Notes: a model not told the origin generated them from the letters alone. DNA of 64,000 nucleotides from JAGNZR01 sp051648365 (GCA_051648365.1 JBOFEZ010000081.1:32358-96357); one strand, 5' to 3'; shown: positions 1 to 9,297, counted from the first letter of the stretch. Made by a program: numbers and translations.

Positions 1-566
1 TATTTTAATTTTACTTTAAGTCCCGAAACTACTAAATAAGCTTGATTCGCTTCTTCGGCACAATACTGGTTAACTCTTCCTGCTATATCTCTAAAGTGTC
101 TTGCCAAAGGATTATCTGGAACAATTCCCATCCCCACCTCGTTGGAGACAAGTACTAGAACATGTCCCTTATTTCTAATATATTGAAAAAGCTTTTTCAG
201 ATCTTCTATTATAGCAAATTCAATATCTGCTAACCTTTCTTTCTTTATTTTTTCCCATTCTATCCCAAAATCTTCTAGCATAAAATTTGTTACTAAATTA
301 GTTATACAATCCAATAAAATTATTTTTTTATCTCCCACAGTTTTTTCAATCTCTTCTTTAAGATTTTTATATTTTTCAACTGTTTGCCAATCTTCGCCTC
401 TCTGCTTTCTATGCTTTTCAACTCTTATTTCCATTTCATTATCATAGATATGTGCAGTAGCAATATAAATCTTTTCTCTCTCCCCCCTGTTATCCCCTAT
501 ATAATTTTCTCCAAAAGTACTTTTTCCACTTCGGGCTCCACCAGTTATATAAATAATCTCCCCCAT
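1..566 (-). CDS. cobU: CobU: adenosylcobinamide kinase / adenosylcobinamide-phosphate guanylyltransferase (cut by window edge)
   Basis: Bifunctional cytoplasmic enzyme of late cobalamin synthesis: it phosphorylates adenosylcobinamide and transfers GMP to make adenosyl-GDP-cobinamide. The 188 visible residues start MGEIIYITGGARSGKS, so the P-loop GGARSGKS is at residues 9-16. The family hallmark SNEVGMGIVPDNPLARHFRD lies near residue 147. The reading frame runs off the window after VSGLKVKLK, about where CobU proteins end, so probably only the stop codon is missing. An AAGGAG site sits 4 bases before the ATG. This gene fits the B12-dependent NrdJ and the CbiK encoded further on. Identification is secure from the motifs. 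Confidence 0.95.
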   Translation of the reverse strand, partial: MGEIIYITGGARSGKSTFGENYIGDNRGEREKIYIATAHIYDNEMEIRVEKHRKQRGEDWQTVEKYKNLKEEIEKTVGDKKIILLDCITNLVTNFMLEDFGIEWEKIKKERLADIEFAIIEDLKKLFQYIRNKGHVLVLVSNEVGMGIVPDNPLARHFRDIAGRVNQYCAEEANQAYLVVSGLKVKLK

Positions 567-600
567 ATTTCTCCTTAAAAAATAGCTGTTATATTTATAG

Positions 601-629
601 ATTATAGCACAATTTTTTTATTTTTTAAA
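601..629 (-). promoter_or_regulatory. Likely cobU promoter
   Basis: On the minus strand TTTAAA (624-629) and TATAAT (601-606) are 17 bases apart, and TG one base before the -10 makes it an extended -10. It lies about 35 bases upstream of the cobU start. The -35 matches consensus in four of six positions. No cobalamin riboswitch is visible in this short leader. Confidence 0.5.
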
Positions 630-644
630 CTGATAGAGGCTATT

Positions 645-678
645 ATTAAAAAATCCCACACCATTCTCTGGTGTGGGA
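645..678 (-). terminator. Rho-independent terminator after hpf
   Basis: The arms TCCCACACC (654-662) and GGTGTGGGA (670-678) pair perfectly around a 7-base loop. On the minus strand they are followed by a run of T. The hairpin is 13 bases past the hpf stop, so it should end hpf transcription before cobU. Confidence 0.9.
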
Positions 679-690
679 TAGAAATATCTC

Positions 691-1236
691 TTATTTTTTA
701 TTCGGCTCTATATGAGCATAATCACCATTTTCTTTATGATATATTACATTCATCTCTCCAGTTGCAGCATTGGTAAAAGCATAAAAATCTCTTCCCAAAC
801 ACTCTAGTTGAAGAATAGCTTCCTCAATTCCCATAGGTCTTGGAGAAAGAGACGTTGACACAACCGATTTTACAGATTCTTTTTCAACTGTTTTTGTTTC
901 AGGATCATATTTCAATCCCTTAACATGTCCAATGTGCTGATCATCTCTTCTTTTCTCTTTTATTTTTTTTATTTGAGTTTCCAATACATCCGAAACATCA
1001 TCTATCGCCGCATATAGATCAGTTTCAGTTGATGACCCCTTAACTACTCCCCCATTGATATAAATAAGGGCTTCTACTGTATGATGAGGTCCTGTTTTTA
1101 ATTTTTCCGCTGAGAGAGTTACATCAATTTCTAATATGTTGTCAAAATACTTTCCTACTCTCCCTATTTTTTCTTCAGCATATTGTCTCATAGCCGGTGT
1201 TACTGATAGATGTTTTCCATGGATTATCATTTTCAT
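691..1236 (-). CDS. hpf: Ribosome hibernation promoting factor, long form
   Basis: Binds the 30S decoding region and dimerises 70S ribosomes into inactive 100S particles in starvation. The 181-residue protein has the N-terminal S30AE/YfiA domain (roughly residues 1-100, starting MKMIIHGKHLSVT). After a variable linker comes the C-terminal dimerisation domain (about 125-181, with MGIEEAILQLECLGRDFYAF). That two-domain length is the long form typical of Firmicutes and relatives. I place the start at the ATG at 1236. An AAGGAG site lies 8 bases upstream, and an in-frame GTG at 1245 would overlap that site. It is monocistronic, with its own terminator. Confidence 0.95.
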   Translation of the reverse strand: MKMIIHGKHLSVTPAMRQYAEEKIGRVGKYFDNILEIDVTLSAEKLKTGPHHTVEALIYINGGVVKGSSTETDLYAAIDDVSDVLETQIKKIKEKRRDDQHIGHVKGLKYDPETKTVEKESVKSVVSTSLSPRPMGIEEAILQLECLGRDFYAFTNAATGEMNVIYHKENGDYAHIEPNKK

Positions 1237-1296
1237 AAATATCACTCCTTTTAGTGTTTTGCACGGTTTATTGTGTATCTATGTCAATATATACTC

Positions 1297-1992
1297 TTAA
1301 TTCTCTATCTTTCCTTTTTTTAAAAATAAAGTTTTATCACTTATATTTGCAAGCTCTTTAGAGTGTGTCACTACAATTATTGTTTGTCCTCTTTTTCCAT
1401 TGATTTCTCTAAAAAGATTATGGATAGTTTCACTGGTTTCCTCATCCAAATTTCCTGTAGGTTCATCTGCAAGAAGTATAGCTGGGTTATTTATAAGAGC
1501 CCTGGCAATAGCTACTCTTTGTTTTTCTCCTCCCGAAAGTTCAGAAGGTTTATGATTCAGACGTTCTCCTAATCCAACTTCATTGAGAAGATTTATAGCT
1601 TCTTTCTCCACTGTTTTTTTATTTTTAAAGTTATGAACAAGAGCGGGTAACATAACATTTTCTAGGGCGGTAAATTCAGAAAGCAGATAGTGAAACTGAA
1701 AAACAAAACCTAACTTTTCATTTTTTAATCTATCTTTTTCTCTATCTTTTATTTTAGATATATCTACACCATCTATAATTATCGTTCCTTGGCTGACTTT
1801 ATCTAGCATCCCTATCAGATTAAGAAGAGTGGATTTACCGCTTCCTGATTTCCCCATTATTGAGATAAATTCTCCTTTTTCAATAGTTAAATTTAAATCC
1901 CTTATGATATGAAGTGTCTCACTCCTTCCCTCGTAAATCTTGTTAACTCCATTTAGCTCTAAAACTTTTTCTCTATGCTCTTTTTTATTCAT
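1297..1992 (-). CDS. lolD: LolD-like ABC transporter ATP-binding protein
   Basis: ATPase subunit of a LolCDE/MacB-type ABC system, which drives lipoprotein release from the inner membrane or a related mechanotransmission job. The Walker A GKSGSGKS is at residues 47-54, the signature LSGGE at 152-156 and the Walker B with DEPTG at 171-180. The 231-residue length is normal for LolD. It overlaps the permease gene upstream by 8 bases, so the two are translationally coupled. The substrate cannot be read from sequence. Lipoprotein sorting is the best guess in an organism with an outer membrane. Confidence 0.85.
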   Translation of the reverse strand: MNKKEHREKVLELNGVNKIYEGRSETLHIIRDLNLTIEKGEFISIMGKSGSGKSTLLNLIGMLDKVSQGTIIIDGVDISKIKDREKDRLKNEKLGFVFQFHYLLSEFTALENVMLPALVHNFKNKKTVEKEAINLLNEVGLGERLNHKPSELSGGEKQRVAIARALINNPAILLADEPTGNLDEETSETIHNLFREINGKRGQTIIVVTHSKELANISDKTLFLKKGKIEN

Positions 1993-3145
1993 ATTTTAAT
2001 GCCTCCTGTGTTTCAAGGCTCGCTGCTCTATAAGCCGGGAAAATACTTGAAAGAAAAATAATTAAAAGGTTAGCACTTATAATTACTATTATCTCTTTTA
2101 AAGATATCTCTATGGGAACTTTTTGAATATAGTATATAGAAGTTACTCCAGGCAGAGAATAATTTTTTATGTACCAAAGTATAAAAAGTGCTAAACCTGT
2201 CCCTAGTAATATTCCGATTCCTCCTAAGATAAATCCTTGGATAAGAAATATTTTCTGTATATTTCCCTTTGAAAATCCCATAGCTCTCATTATACCTATA
2301 TCTTTTATTTTTTCTCTTACAAGCATATTAAGGGTCACCCATACTACAAAGCCAGCTATGACCACGATAAGAGAAAAAACTATTATCATTACTGTTTTTT
2401 CAAGGGCTAGAGCTGAGAGAAGATTCCGATTCATTTCTCCCCATGTCCTTCCCATAATTCCAAATTTTTTAAAAATTTCTCCAGAAATTTTTTCAGCTTC
2501 ATAAGGATTTTGGAGAACTACATTGAGTTCTCTTACTTTATCTCCTAAATAGGATATGTACTGAGCGGATTTCAAATTTATCATCACCACATTGACATCA
2601 TAGTCATAATACCCTGTCTGGAATATTCCCTTCACTTTAAATTTTATCTCTTTTCCATCTGCTGAAACTAGAATCACTTCATCTTCTAAATTTATTCCTG
2701 CTATGTTGGCCATTTCACTTCCAATAAGAATAGAATCTGGATTCAGATTTATCTCCCCGACAGTAATTTTGTTTTTCAGATCCATTATATCTGCAGCAGA
2801 TTTTAAATTAAATCCCTGTATTTTTATTCCAGAAATATACTCTTTGAAGTCACCCTTAAATTTTATAATTCCCTGGGAAGGAACATTAGCTATTACGCCT
2901 TTTACCCCTTTTATCTCTTCTATATTTTTCGAAATTTCTTCATAATTTTCAATAGGTTCGTAGGGTTGTATAAGAATATGACTACTTATAGACAATACAC
3001 TTCTTATCATATTTTTATCCAGTCCATTGGATATTCCTATAGATACTATTAAAACTATTATTCCTATCATAACTCCCATAATAGAGATTAAACTTTGCTT
3101 TTTTCTTTCGAACATATGTTTTTTAGCAATAAAGAATTCTATCAA
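1985..3145 (-). CDS. LolC/LolE-like ABC transporter permease
   Basis: Membrane partner of the downstream LolD-like ATPase. The 386-residue protein has the MacB/LolC layout: one N-terminal membrane helix (about residues 20-40), a long periplasmic domain (about 45-255) and three C-terminal helices. The conserved IGIMRAMGFSKGNIQKIF segment follows the second helix. Only one permease gene is present, so the complex may be a homodimer, as in LolFD-type systems, instead of LolC plus LolE. It overlaps mnmH by 4 bases (ATGA). Exact cargo is inferred, not shown. Confidence 0.85.
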   Translation of the reverse strand: MIEFFIAKKHMFERKKQSLISIMGVMIGIIVLIVSIGISNGLDKNMIRSVLSISSHILIQPYEPIENYEEISKNIEEIKGVKGVIANVPSQGIIKFKGDFKEYISGIKIQGFNLKSAADIMDLKNKITVGEINLNPDSILIGSEMANIAGINLEDEVILVSADGKEIKFKVKGIFQTGYYDYDVNVVMINLKSAQYISYLGDKVRELNVVLQNPYEAEKISGEIFKKFGIMGRTWGEMNRNLLSALALEKTVMIIVFSLIVVIAGFVVWVTLNMLVREKIKDIGIMRAMGFSKGNIQKIFLIQGFILGGIGILLGTGLALFILWYIKNYSLPGVTSIYYIQKVPIEISLKEIIVIISANLLIIFLSSIFPAYRAASLETQEALKYE

Positions 3146-4176
3146 ATAACTCTCTCCTCTAACCCTAAAAGGTTGATTAAGCCTTCTACTCCCTCTTCAA
3201 TACTTTCATATTTTACAACTTCTTTAAAATTATATTTATCTATACTTTTCTGGTAGAGAGCATCATAATAGTCGTCCATAAGTTTTCCTGCTAGCTCCTC
3301 TCTCTTTCCTTCTGCAAGAAGTTTTGAAAATTCTTCAGCTAATTCGTGAGGAACATAACGCTTAACTTTCGTTATACACTCTTCTATCTCTTGGTCGGTT
3401 GTAGTTGTAAAATAATCCTCCATAACTACTTTTATCCTAAGTTCCTTGCCCGTTTCCGCTAAAACATGTCTACCTTGAAGAAGAGAATTATATACAGAGT
3501 CTGGCACATAAACATTACCTATTCTTTTACTTTCACTTTCCGCTATAACATATTTAGGGTTGTGTGTTCTGAAGAATTCATATATAAGAGATTCGAATCT
3601 TTTCTGACTTTGAGCTCTTTTTTCACATAGAGCTCCAAAAAAAGATCCTTTATGATCAGCTAATTTTTCAAGATCTAAAACACTATGTCCTCTTTTTTCT
3701 AATCCGTTCAAAAGTTTTGTTTTACCCACTCCCGTACGACCGTGAATTATTATGTACTCCACTCCGGCATTGAGTTTTGGTATCTCTTTGTTTATAAACT
3801 CTCTATAGTTACGATATCCCCCTTCCAACTTGCAAGTCTTGTATCCCAAAGCTCCGAAAAAAGCTGTCATAGTTCCGCTACGCATTCCACCACGGGCACA
3901 ATAAAAAACAATTTTTCTATACTGTTTCGAAATTTTATTTACTTGACTAAAAATTTCTGGGAGTCTTTCTGAAAAATATTTAACCCCATCTATCTTTGCT
4001 TGTTCTGGAGATATTTGTTTATAAGCTGTGCCCACAACGACTCTTTCTTCATCCAACAATATAGGTATATTTATACTCCCTGGAATTCCCTCAGCTTCAA
4101 ACTCTCCTGGAGTTCTTACATCTACTAGAATATAACCCCTTTCTTTTATCAGTTCCTCATATGATATATTTTTCAT
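3142..4176 (-). CDS. mnmH: tRNA 2-selenouridine synthase
   Basis: Replaces sulfur by selenium (via geranyl-thiouridine) at U34 of certain tRNAs, using selenophosphate. An N-terminal rhodanese domain carries the active cysteine C93 in FYCARGGMRSG. A P-loop GRTGVGKT at residues 146-153 starts the C-terminal ATPase-like domain. The 344-residue length fits the family. It implies a selenophosphate synthetase (SelD) elsewhere, as none is in this window. MnmA, which makes the 2-thiouridine substrate, is encoded at about 59 kb. The gene heads the operon with the LolCD-like genes, to which it has no obvious functional link. Confidence 0.93.
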   Translation of the reverse strand: MKNISYEELIKERGYILVDVRTPGEFEAEGIPGSINIPILLDEERVVVGTAYKQISPEQAKIDGVKYFSERLPEIFSQVNKISKQYRKIVFYCARGGMRSGTMTAFFGALGYKTCKLEGGYRNYREFINKEIPKLNAGVEYIIIHGRTGVGKTKLLNGLEKRGHSVLDLEKLADHKGSFFGALCEKRAQSQKRFESLIYEFFRTHNPKYVIAESESKRIGNVYVPDSVYNSLLQGRHVLAETGKELRIKVVMEDYFTTTTDQEIEECITKVKRYVPHELAEEFSKLLAEGKREELAGKLMDDYYDALYQKSIDKYNFKEVVKYESIEEGVEGLINLLGLEERVI

Positions 4177-4254
4177 ATCCCCTCCAAATTAACATCATCT
4201 TTAATACTTCATTCTACAATGAAATAATAAAAAAATAAAGTTTTTTTTCCCATA

Positions 4255-4303
4255 CAAAAAATATCCCCTCGAACTAGCTGTCGCCAATTTTAAGAGGGGA
4301 TAT
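4255..4303 (-). terminator. Rho-independent terminator after the OmpA-family gene
   Basis: The perfect 10-base arms ATATCCCCTC (4261-4270) and GAGGGGATAT (4294-4303) flank a 23-base loop. They are followed on the minus strand by TTTTT. Confidence 0.85.
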
Positions 4304-4317
4304 CATTACGTATATTT

Positions 4318-4959
4318 TTATTTTGAATTTGGCGGAAGTATTTTAATCTCAACTCTTCTATTTCTAGCTCTTCCATCAGCGGTACCATTAGAAGCGATTG
4401 GATGCTCTGGTCCGTAACCTCCAACAGCCATTCTTCTTGAATCTATTCTTTGACTGCCAAGATATTCAGCCACAGAAGACGCTCTCTTTCTAGAAAGATT
4501 TATATTATAATTATAATCTCCTGTATTGTCTGTAAATCCAGCTATTTGAATTATACTTTCAGGATATTTAGAAAGAACATAAGCAATCTCATTTAGAGGT
4601 CCGTAAAAACCATTATTTATATTATATTTGTTAGTTGGAAACGTCACTCCACCTGGCAGATAAAGACTTAACGCATCTCCATCTCTAGATATTTGTATTC
4701 CAGAATTTGCAAGCCTTGTACGGAGCTCTTGTTCCTGTTTTTGTCTGTATGCTCCCCATCCTATTCCTGCTAAGGCTCCTATTCCAGCTCCAATTAAAGT
4801 TCCCTTTGTATCTTTTCCAATAGCCTGTCCAACTATTGCTCCCAAAGCTGCTCCCCCTAAACCTCCTCTTGTTGCAGTTGGTTTTTGCTGGTATGCAAAA
4901 ATCGTCTGAGAAAATATAAGACCACTCAAAATTCCTGTTAAAATTATTTTTTTATTCAT
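4318..4959 (-). CDS. OmpA-family outer-membrane/peptidoglycan-binding protein with glycine zipper
   Basis: Probable envelope protein that anchors the outer membrane to peptidoglycan. The 213-residue product has a signal peptide (MNKKIILTGILSGLIFSQ, cut near FAYQQ) and no lipobox cysteine. A glycine-zipper segment follows (about residues 30-62, GGAALGAIVGQAIG and a repeat of it). The C-terminal OmpA domain contains GFTDNTGDYNYNINLSRKRA and ends in RARNRRVEI, the usual peptidoglycan-binding signature. I chose the ATG at 4959, with GAGGTG 6 bases upstream. The GTG at 4968 would overlap that site. The promoter region carries a palindrome shared with another secreted-protein gene at 35.1 kb. Confidence 0.9.
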   Translation of the reverse strand: MNKKIILTGILSGLIFSQTIFAYQQKPTATRGGLGGAALGAIVGQAIGKDTKGTLIGAGIGALAGIGWGAYRQKQEQELRTRLANSGIQISRDGDALSLYLPGGVTFPTNKYNINNGFYGPLNEIAYVLSKYPESIIQIAGFTDNTGDYNYNINLSRKRASSVAEYLGSQRIDSRRMAVGGYGPEHPIASNGTADGRARNRRVEIKILPPNSK

Positions 4960-4989
4960 TTTGTTCACCTCATAAACTTATTTTGTATT

Positions 4990-5037
4990 TTTTGACTATT
5001 AAGTCAAAATCTTACATCTTTTTTCATTTCTTGTCAA
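4990..5037 (-). promoter_or_regulatory. Promoter and palindromic operator of the OmpA-family gene
   Basis: On the minus strand TTGACA (5032-5037) and TAAGAT (5009-5014) are 17 bases apart. Directly after the -10 lies a perfect inverted repeat: TTTTGACT (4990-4997) and AGTCAAAA (5002-5009) around ATTA. Its core TTGACT-N4-AGTCAA recurs at 35074-35089. Position over the transcription start suggests a repressor site, but the regulator is not identified. Confidence 0.6.
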
Positions 5038-5099
5038 TTGTTTTTTAAATTTTTAGTTTTTAATTATACATTCTTATCTTAAGTTTATAAGCAATACTA

Positions 5100-6974
5100 T
5101 TACAATATTCTTTTTAGAGCTCTGTCTATTTCGAGAATAGACCCTTCTATACTCAGTTCTCTTTTCAACTGCAGAAGTTTTTCTTTTTCATAAGTGTACC
5201 TTACAGGATTATTTCCATTTATAACTTCCATAACTCTTTCTCCATAATTTTTAAATTTTTGATTTCCTATTCCGCGAATTTTCAGCATATCCCATCTAGT
5301 TTCTGGTTTTTGTTCAGCTAGTTCGATTAGAGTCAAATCAGAAAATATATTATACGGTGCCACTTTTTCTTCTCTGGCTATCTCTTTTCTCAAACTCAGA
5401 AGTTTCTGGAATATTTCGTTGTTATAATACTCGAAACTTATTTTTTCCGAATCTCTTCTCCGAACTCTTTTTTCATTTTTCAGAACTTCGTAAGCTTTCT
5501 TTTCTAGCAGAAGAATAGGAAAACTTCCTGCTGACTGAGTTATATATTTTTCAGATATTAGAAAGTTTATAAACTCCTCTAGCCATCCTCTATCAGAATC
5601 CTTCATAATTGCAAAAGTCGAAAGATTTCGGAATCCTTTTTTTTCAAGTTTAGTATCTATTCTTCCCATAAGAATGTTAACCAATGAGGATACCCCTATA
5701 CTTTCTTTTGCTCTTCCTACACATGAAAAAACTTTTTGTGCCTCCAAAGTAAAATCTTCTATATCTTTTACAGTAGAGCAATTCTGACAGTTCCCACAGT
5801 AATTTTTTATTCTTCTCTCACCGAAGTATTTCAGAATATATTCTCTATAGCAGCTTTCTAGGTATGCATAATCTACCATTTTATCCAGTTTTTTCAATTT
5901 ATGAGGCTTTAGTTTAAATGTGAAATCAGTATTATTCTCTATGAGATACTTCTGTACACCTTCATCCTCTTCATAAAAAAGAAGAACAGCTTCCCCAGGA
6001 GCTCCGTCTCTTCCCACTCTCCCGACTTCTTGATAGTAACTTTCGATATCCTTAGGAATATTTCTGTGAATTACAAATCTCACATTCGACTTATCTATCC
6101 CCATCCCGAAAGCATTAGTGGCTACAATTATTTTCAAATCATCTTTTACAAACTCTTCTTGAGTTCTACTTCTCTCTTCATCTGTCATTCCAGCATGATA
6201 TTTCCCAACCGAAAAACCTTTTAGATTCAGATAGGCATAAAGATTGTCCACTTCTTTCCGGGTAGATGCATATATTATCCCTGACATTTCTTTATGTGAA
6301 TTAAGATATTTCACTATAAATCCCTCGGGATCTTTCCCCCTCTCTACACTGAAGTATATATTGGTTCTGTCAAAACCATCCACATGGATATCACATTCCT
6401 CCATAGAGAGTTTATCTATTATATCTTTTTTTACTTCTTGAGTGGCTGTAGCTGTAAGAGCCAATATCTGAACTTTTTTTTCTATTGCTTTTAAAAAATT
6501 AGGTATTTCTAGATAACTTTTTCTGAAGTCATGACCCCATTGTGATATACAATGAGCTTCATCCACTGCAAGAATTGAAATCTCAATTTTTTTCATAAGT
6601 TCTATAAAGTTCTGATTAGTCAACCTTTCTGGAGAAACATATAATATCTTTATCTTTCCAGTTCTCAAATCTTTTATAACCTGAGAAAACTCCTCTCTAT
6701 TCAGAGAAGAGTTTAGATATGCTGAGCCTATTCCAAGTATTTTCAGACTATCCACTTGATCTTTCATCAAGGAAATCAGAGGCGACACCACTAAGGTAAC
6801 TCCTCTGAAAATAACAGCAGGTATCTGATAACAAACTGATTTCCCTCCACCTGTGGCGATTATACCCAAACAGTTTTTTCTTTCGAGGACAGACTGAATT
6901 ATAGCAGTCTGTCCTCCTCTAAAATCATCATAACCATATATATCTTTTAAAACTTTTCTTGCTTCCCTTATCAT
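5100..6974 (-). CDS. recQ: RecQ-type ATP-dependent DNA helicase
   Basis: 3'-5' DNA helicase of recombination and replication-fork repair. Motif I TGGGKS is near residues 41-46 and the DEAH box at 138-141 within AVDEAHCISQWGHDF. Motif VI is QEVGRVGRDG. The zinc-binding RQC part has CYREYILKYFG and CGNCQNC. A C-terminal HRDC domain contains IRGIGNQKFKNYGERVMEVI. At 624 residues it is full length. It follows nrdJ by 14 bases, so it should share the NrdR-type promoter and link dNTP supply to DNA repair. AGGAG lies 4 bases before the ATG. Confidence 0.96.
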   Translation of the reverse strand: MIREARKVLKDIYGYDDFRGGQTAIIQSVLERKNCLGIIATGGGKSVCYQIPAVIFRGVTLVVSPLISLMKDQVDSLKILGIGSAYLNSSLNREEFSQVIKDLRTGKIKILYVSPERLTNQNFIELMKKIEISILAVDEAHCISQWGHDFRKSYLEIPNFLKAIEKKVQILALTATATQEVKKDIIDKLSMEECDIHVDGFDRTNIYFSVERGKDPEGFIVKYLNSHKEMSGIIYASTRKEVDNLYAYLNLKGFSVGKYHAGMTDEERSRTQEEFVKDDLKIIVATNAFGMGIDKSNVRFVIHRNIPKDIESYYQEVGRVGRDGAPGEAVLLFYEEDEGVQKYLIENNTDFTFKLKPHKLKKLDKMVDYAYLESCYREYILKYFGERRIKNYCGNCQNCSTVKDIEDFTLEAQKVFSCVGRAKESIGVSSLVNILMGRIDTKLEKKGFRNLSTFAIMKDSDRGWLEEFINFLISEKYITQSAGSFPILLLEKKAYEVLKNEKRVRRRDSEKISFEYYNNEIFQKLLSLRKEIAREEKVAPYNIFSDLTLIELAEQKPETRWDMLKIRGIGNQKFKNYGERVMEVINGNNPVRYTYEKEKLLQLKRELSIEGSILEIDRALKRIL

Positions 6975-6988
6975 AAAACTCCTATGTT

Positions 6989-9250
6989 CTACTCACACTT
7001 AGAGTAACCACAGCTTCTACAAGAGTAGCATCCTCCTGAAATATCAATGGCTTCTCCACACTCAGGGCAGTGTGCCACTTCTAGTGGACTCTCCTTTTTT
7101 TCCTGAGCTTCTAATTTTTCCTTAGCAATCTCTTCACGTTTTTTTATCACAGCTTTTTCAACATCATGAAGCCCCATCTCTTTCTCAAACTTTTTAAGAA
7201 TATTCATAATAGCTGAAGGACATGTGCTTCCTTTACTTACTTCTGCTCCTCTTGTTCTGGCTACTGCAAAAGATGTACAACCACTGACTCCTTCTATTGC
7301 ATTTTCAAGCATAAATAGATTGCCTCCCAGTCTCAATATTCCCGACATGTATATGGCTACTGCTTGGATATTTTTTTCACATCCTCCCTCTCCACTTCTT
7401 ATTACATAAAGGTCCTGAATAGCTCTCTCAGTAGGAGAATATCCTATCATCACATTAATTTTCCCACAACCTATTCTCAGCATATTTGGATAATAAATTG
7501 TATCTGGGGCTATGGGTTTCATCTCTCCTCTTGGTAGCTCTAGCGATTTTTCTTTCTTTTCCTCTTTCCTATCAATAGTGAGTATTCCCTCTCTTCTGCA
7601 TCCGCTACGGTATATTGTAGCACCTTTTAGTCCATGCTTCCATGCCTCAATATAGATATTTTCTACCTCTTCCACAGTGGTTTTATTTATAAGATTTATT
7701 GTAGAGGATATACTTGCGTCTATTCTATTTTGCCATACTCCCTGCATCTTTATTCTATCTATCGGATTCAGATTTTGTGCCGTTACAAAATAATCTGGCA
7801 ATTCATCTTCACCTTTCAGACTATTTTTTTCTATATATTCCTTAGCAATCGGTATAAATACCTTATAAAATTTATCCTCTCCATGAAGGCTTTCTGTTTT
7901 TCTTGTATAACTAAATGCAAAATTCGGTTCTATCCCTGTACTCAGTTGTAGCATCGTCCCAATGGAACCTGTAGGAGCTATGGTCAGAAGCTGGGAATTT
8001 CTAAGTCCATAAATTTTTATCAATTCAATAGTTTCCTGACTAGCATTAGCTTTTAAAAATTGTGATTCTAAAACTTTATCCAATTTAAATTTAGGATATG
8101 CTCCTTCATCTTTCGCCAGAAGTGCACTTGTTCGCAGAGCCGAATCCACCATTATTGAAGCTATTTTGTCACAAAAATCTAGCGATTCCTGTGATCCGTA
8201 TTTCAATCCAAGTTTTATAAGCAGGTCTCCAACTCCTAAAATCCCAAGCCCAATCTGTCTCCAATCTCTTACCGATTCTCTCTGTTCTTGGAGAGGGTGT
8301 AGAGGAAGTCCTTCATCCAATACATCATTTAAGGCTCTTACAGACTTTTCTACACACTGTCTGAATTTTTCAAAATTAAATTCTCCATCTTTTTCAAAAG
8401 TGGGAAGTATTATAGAGCCCAAAAGACATGATCCGCCTGCTGGAAGTGGTTCTTCTGCACAGGGATTTGTTCCTGCAAATTCAAATTCATCATCTTCACT
8501 AAGAAGATTCCAATTAGAAATTCTATCCCAAAAAAGCACTCCAGGTTCTGCAAAATCCCAATTTTGTCTTGCGAACTCTCTGAAAAGAGCTCTAGCATCT
8601 ATCTCTTTCTGGATAACTTCCTCTGTATCTATTACAGTAAATGTTGTTGTATATTTTCTTTTGGCAATAACCGCCTCCATAAATTTCTCATCTATTCTAA
8701 CTGATATGTTGGCTTTTTTTATTTTTTCAAGATCTGATTTTACCTTTATAAAATCTTCTACATCTGGATGATTAACATCTATTGAAAGCATTAAGGCTCC
8801 TCTTCTCCCCTTCTGTCCAATAACATCTGTAGTCATATTATAAAGTTCCATAAAAGATACAGCTCCCGTCGTATTTTTCGCTGCATTGTTTACCTCACTT
8901 CCCTTGGGTCTTAGTTTCGAAATATCTACTCCACAACCTCCACCGTAAGAATAAGTTCTTGCTAGCTTTTTTGCTGTTTCAAATATGGATTCTATATTAT
9001 CCTCTGGGGGAGCTATCACATAACAATTGGAATAAGTTATTTTTTTTCCCAACTTATGAAGTCCTCTATTTGAAAGTATTCTTCCTGCAAAAATAAATTC
9101 TTTATTCCGAATCATATCTGAAAGATCTTGAGAACCTCCTGAAACCCTTCTTAGCCATTCAAGGAAGCTTTCTCCATCGTATTTATATTTTTTGTTCCAT
9201 ATATCCTGTCCTAAACTATTTTCTTTTCCTAACCATTGTTCAACTGTCAT
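6989..9250 (-). CDS. nrdJ: Class II (adenosylcobalamin-dependent) ribonucleotide reductase
   Basis: Reduces ribonucleotides to deoxyribonucleotides with a thiyl radical generated from adenosylcobalamin, independent of oxygen. Of the catalytic residues, NPCAEE (262-267) gives the radical cysteine C264 and the glutamate. C76 in TYSNCYV is one of the redox cysteines. The C-terminal tail is a zinc-ribbon-like CPECGEAIDISGGCYSCRSC ending GYSKCE, which reloads electrons. At 753 residues it matches the compact single-gene NrdJ family. GGAGG precedes the ATG. The visible cobalamin genes (cobU, cbiK, cobA/hemD) fit its cofactor need. Confidence 0.95.
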   Translation of the reverse strand: MTVEQWLGKENSLGQDIWNKKYKYDGESFLEWLRRVSGGSQDLSDMIRNKEFIFAGRILSNRGLHKLGKKITYSNCYVIAPPEDNIESIFETAKKLARTYSYGGGCGVDISKLRPKGSEVNNAAKNTTGAVSFMELYNMTTDVIGQKGRRGALMLSIDVNHPDVEDFIKVKSDLEKIKKANISVRIDEKFMEAVIAKRKYTTTFTVIDTEEVIQKEIDARALFREFARQNWDFAEPGVLFWDRISNWNLLSEDDEFEFAGTNPCAEEPLPAGGSCLLGSIILPTFEKDGEFNFEKFRQCVEKSVRALNDVLDEGLPLHPLQEQRESVRDWRQIGLGILGVGDLLIKLGLKYGSQESLDFCDKIASIMVDSALRTSALLAKDEGAYPKFKLDKVLESQFLKANASQETIELIKIYGLRNSQLLTIAPTGSIGTMLQLSTGIEPNFAFSYTRKTESLHGEDKFYKVFIPIAKEYIEKNSLKGEDELPDYFVTAQNLNPIDRIKMQGVWQNRIDASISSTINLINKTTVEEVENIYIEAWKHGLKGATIYRSGCRREGILTIDRKEEKKEKSLELPRGEMKPIAPDTIYYPNMLRIGCGKINVMIGYSPTERAIQDLYVIRSGEGGCEKNIQAVAIYMSGILRLGGNLFMLENAIEGVSGCTSFAVARTRGAEVSKGSTCPSAIMNILKKFEKEMGLHDVEKAVIKKREEIAKEKLEAQEKKESPLEVAHCPECGEAIDISGGCYSCRSCGYSKCE

Positions 9251-9297
9251 TCTATCCCTCCGTTAAAAAAATTAATTTTATTTTTTATCACTCAGAT

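Noticed and set aside
8166..8771. Long plus-strand open frame opposite nrdJ
   Set aside because: It is the mirror of a strongly conserved gene, has no ribosome site and gives a Ser-rich product typical of antisense frames.
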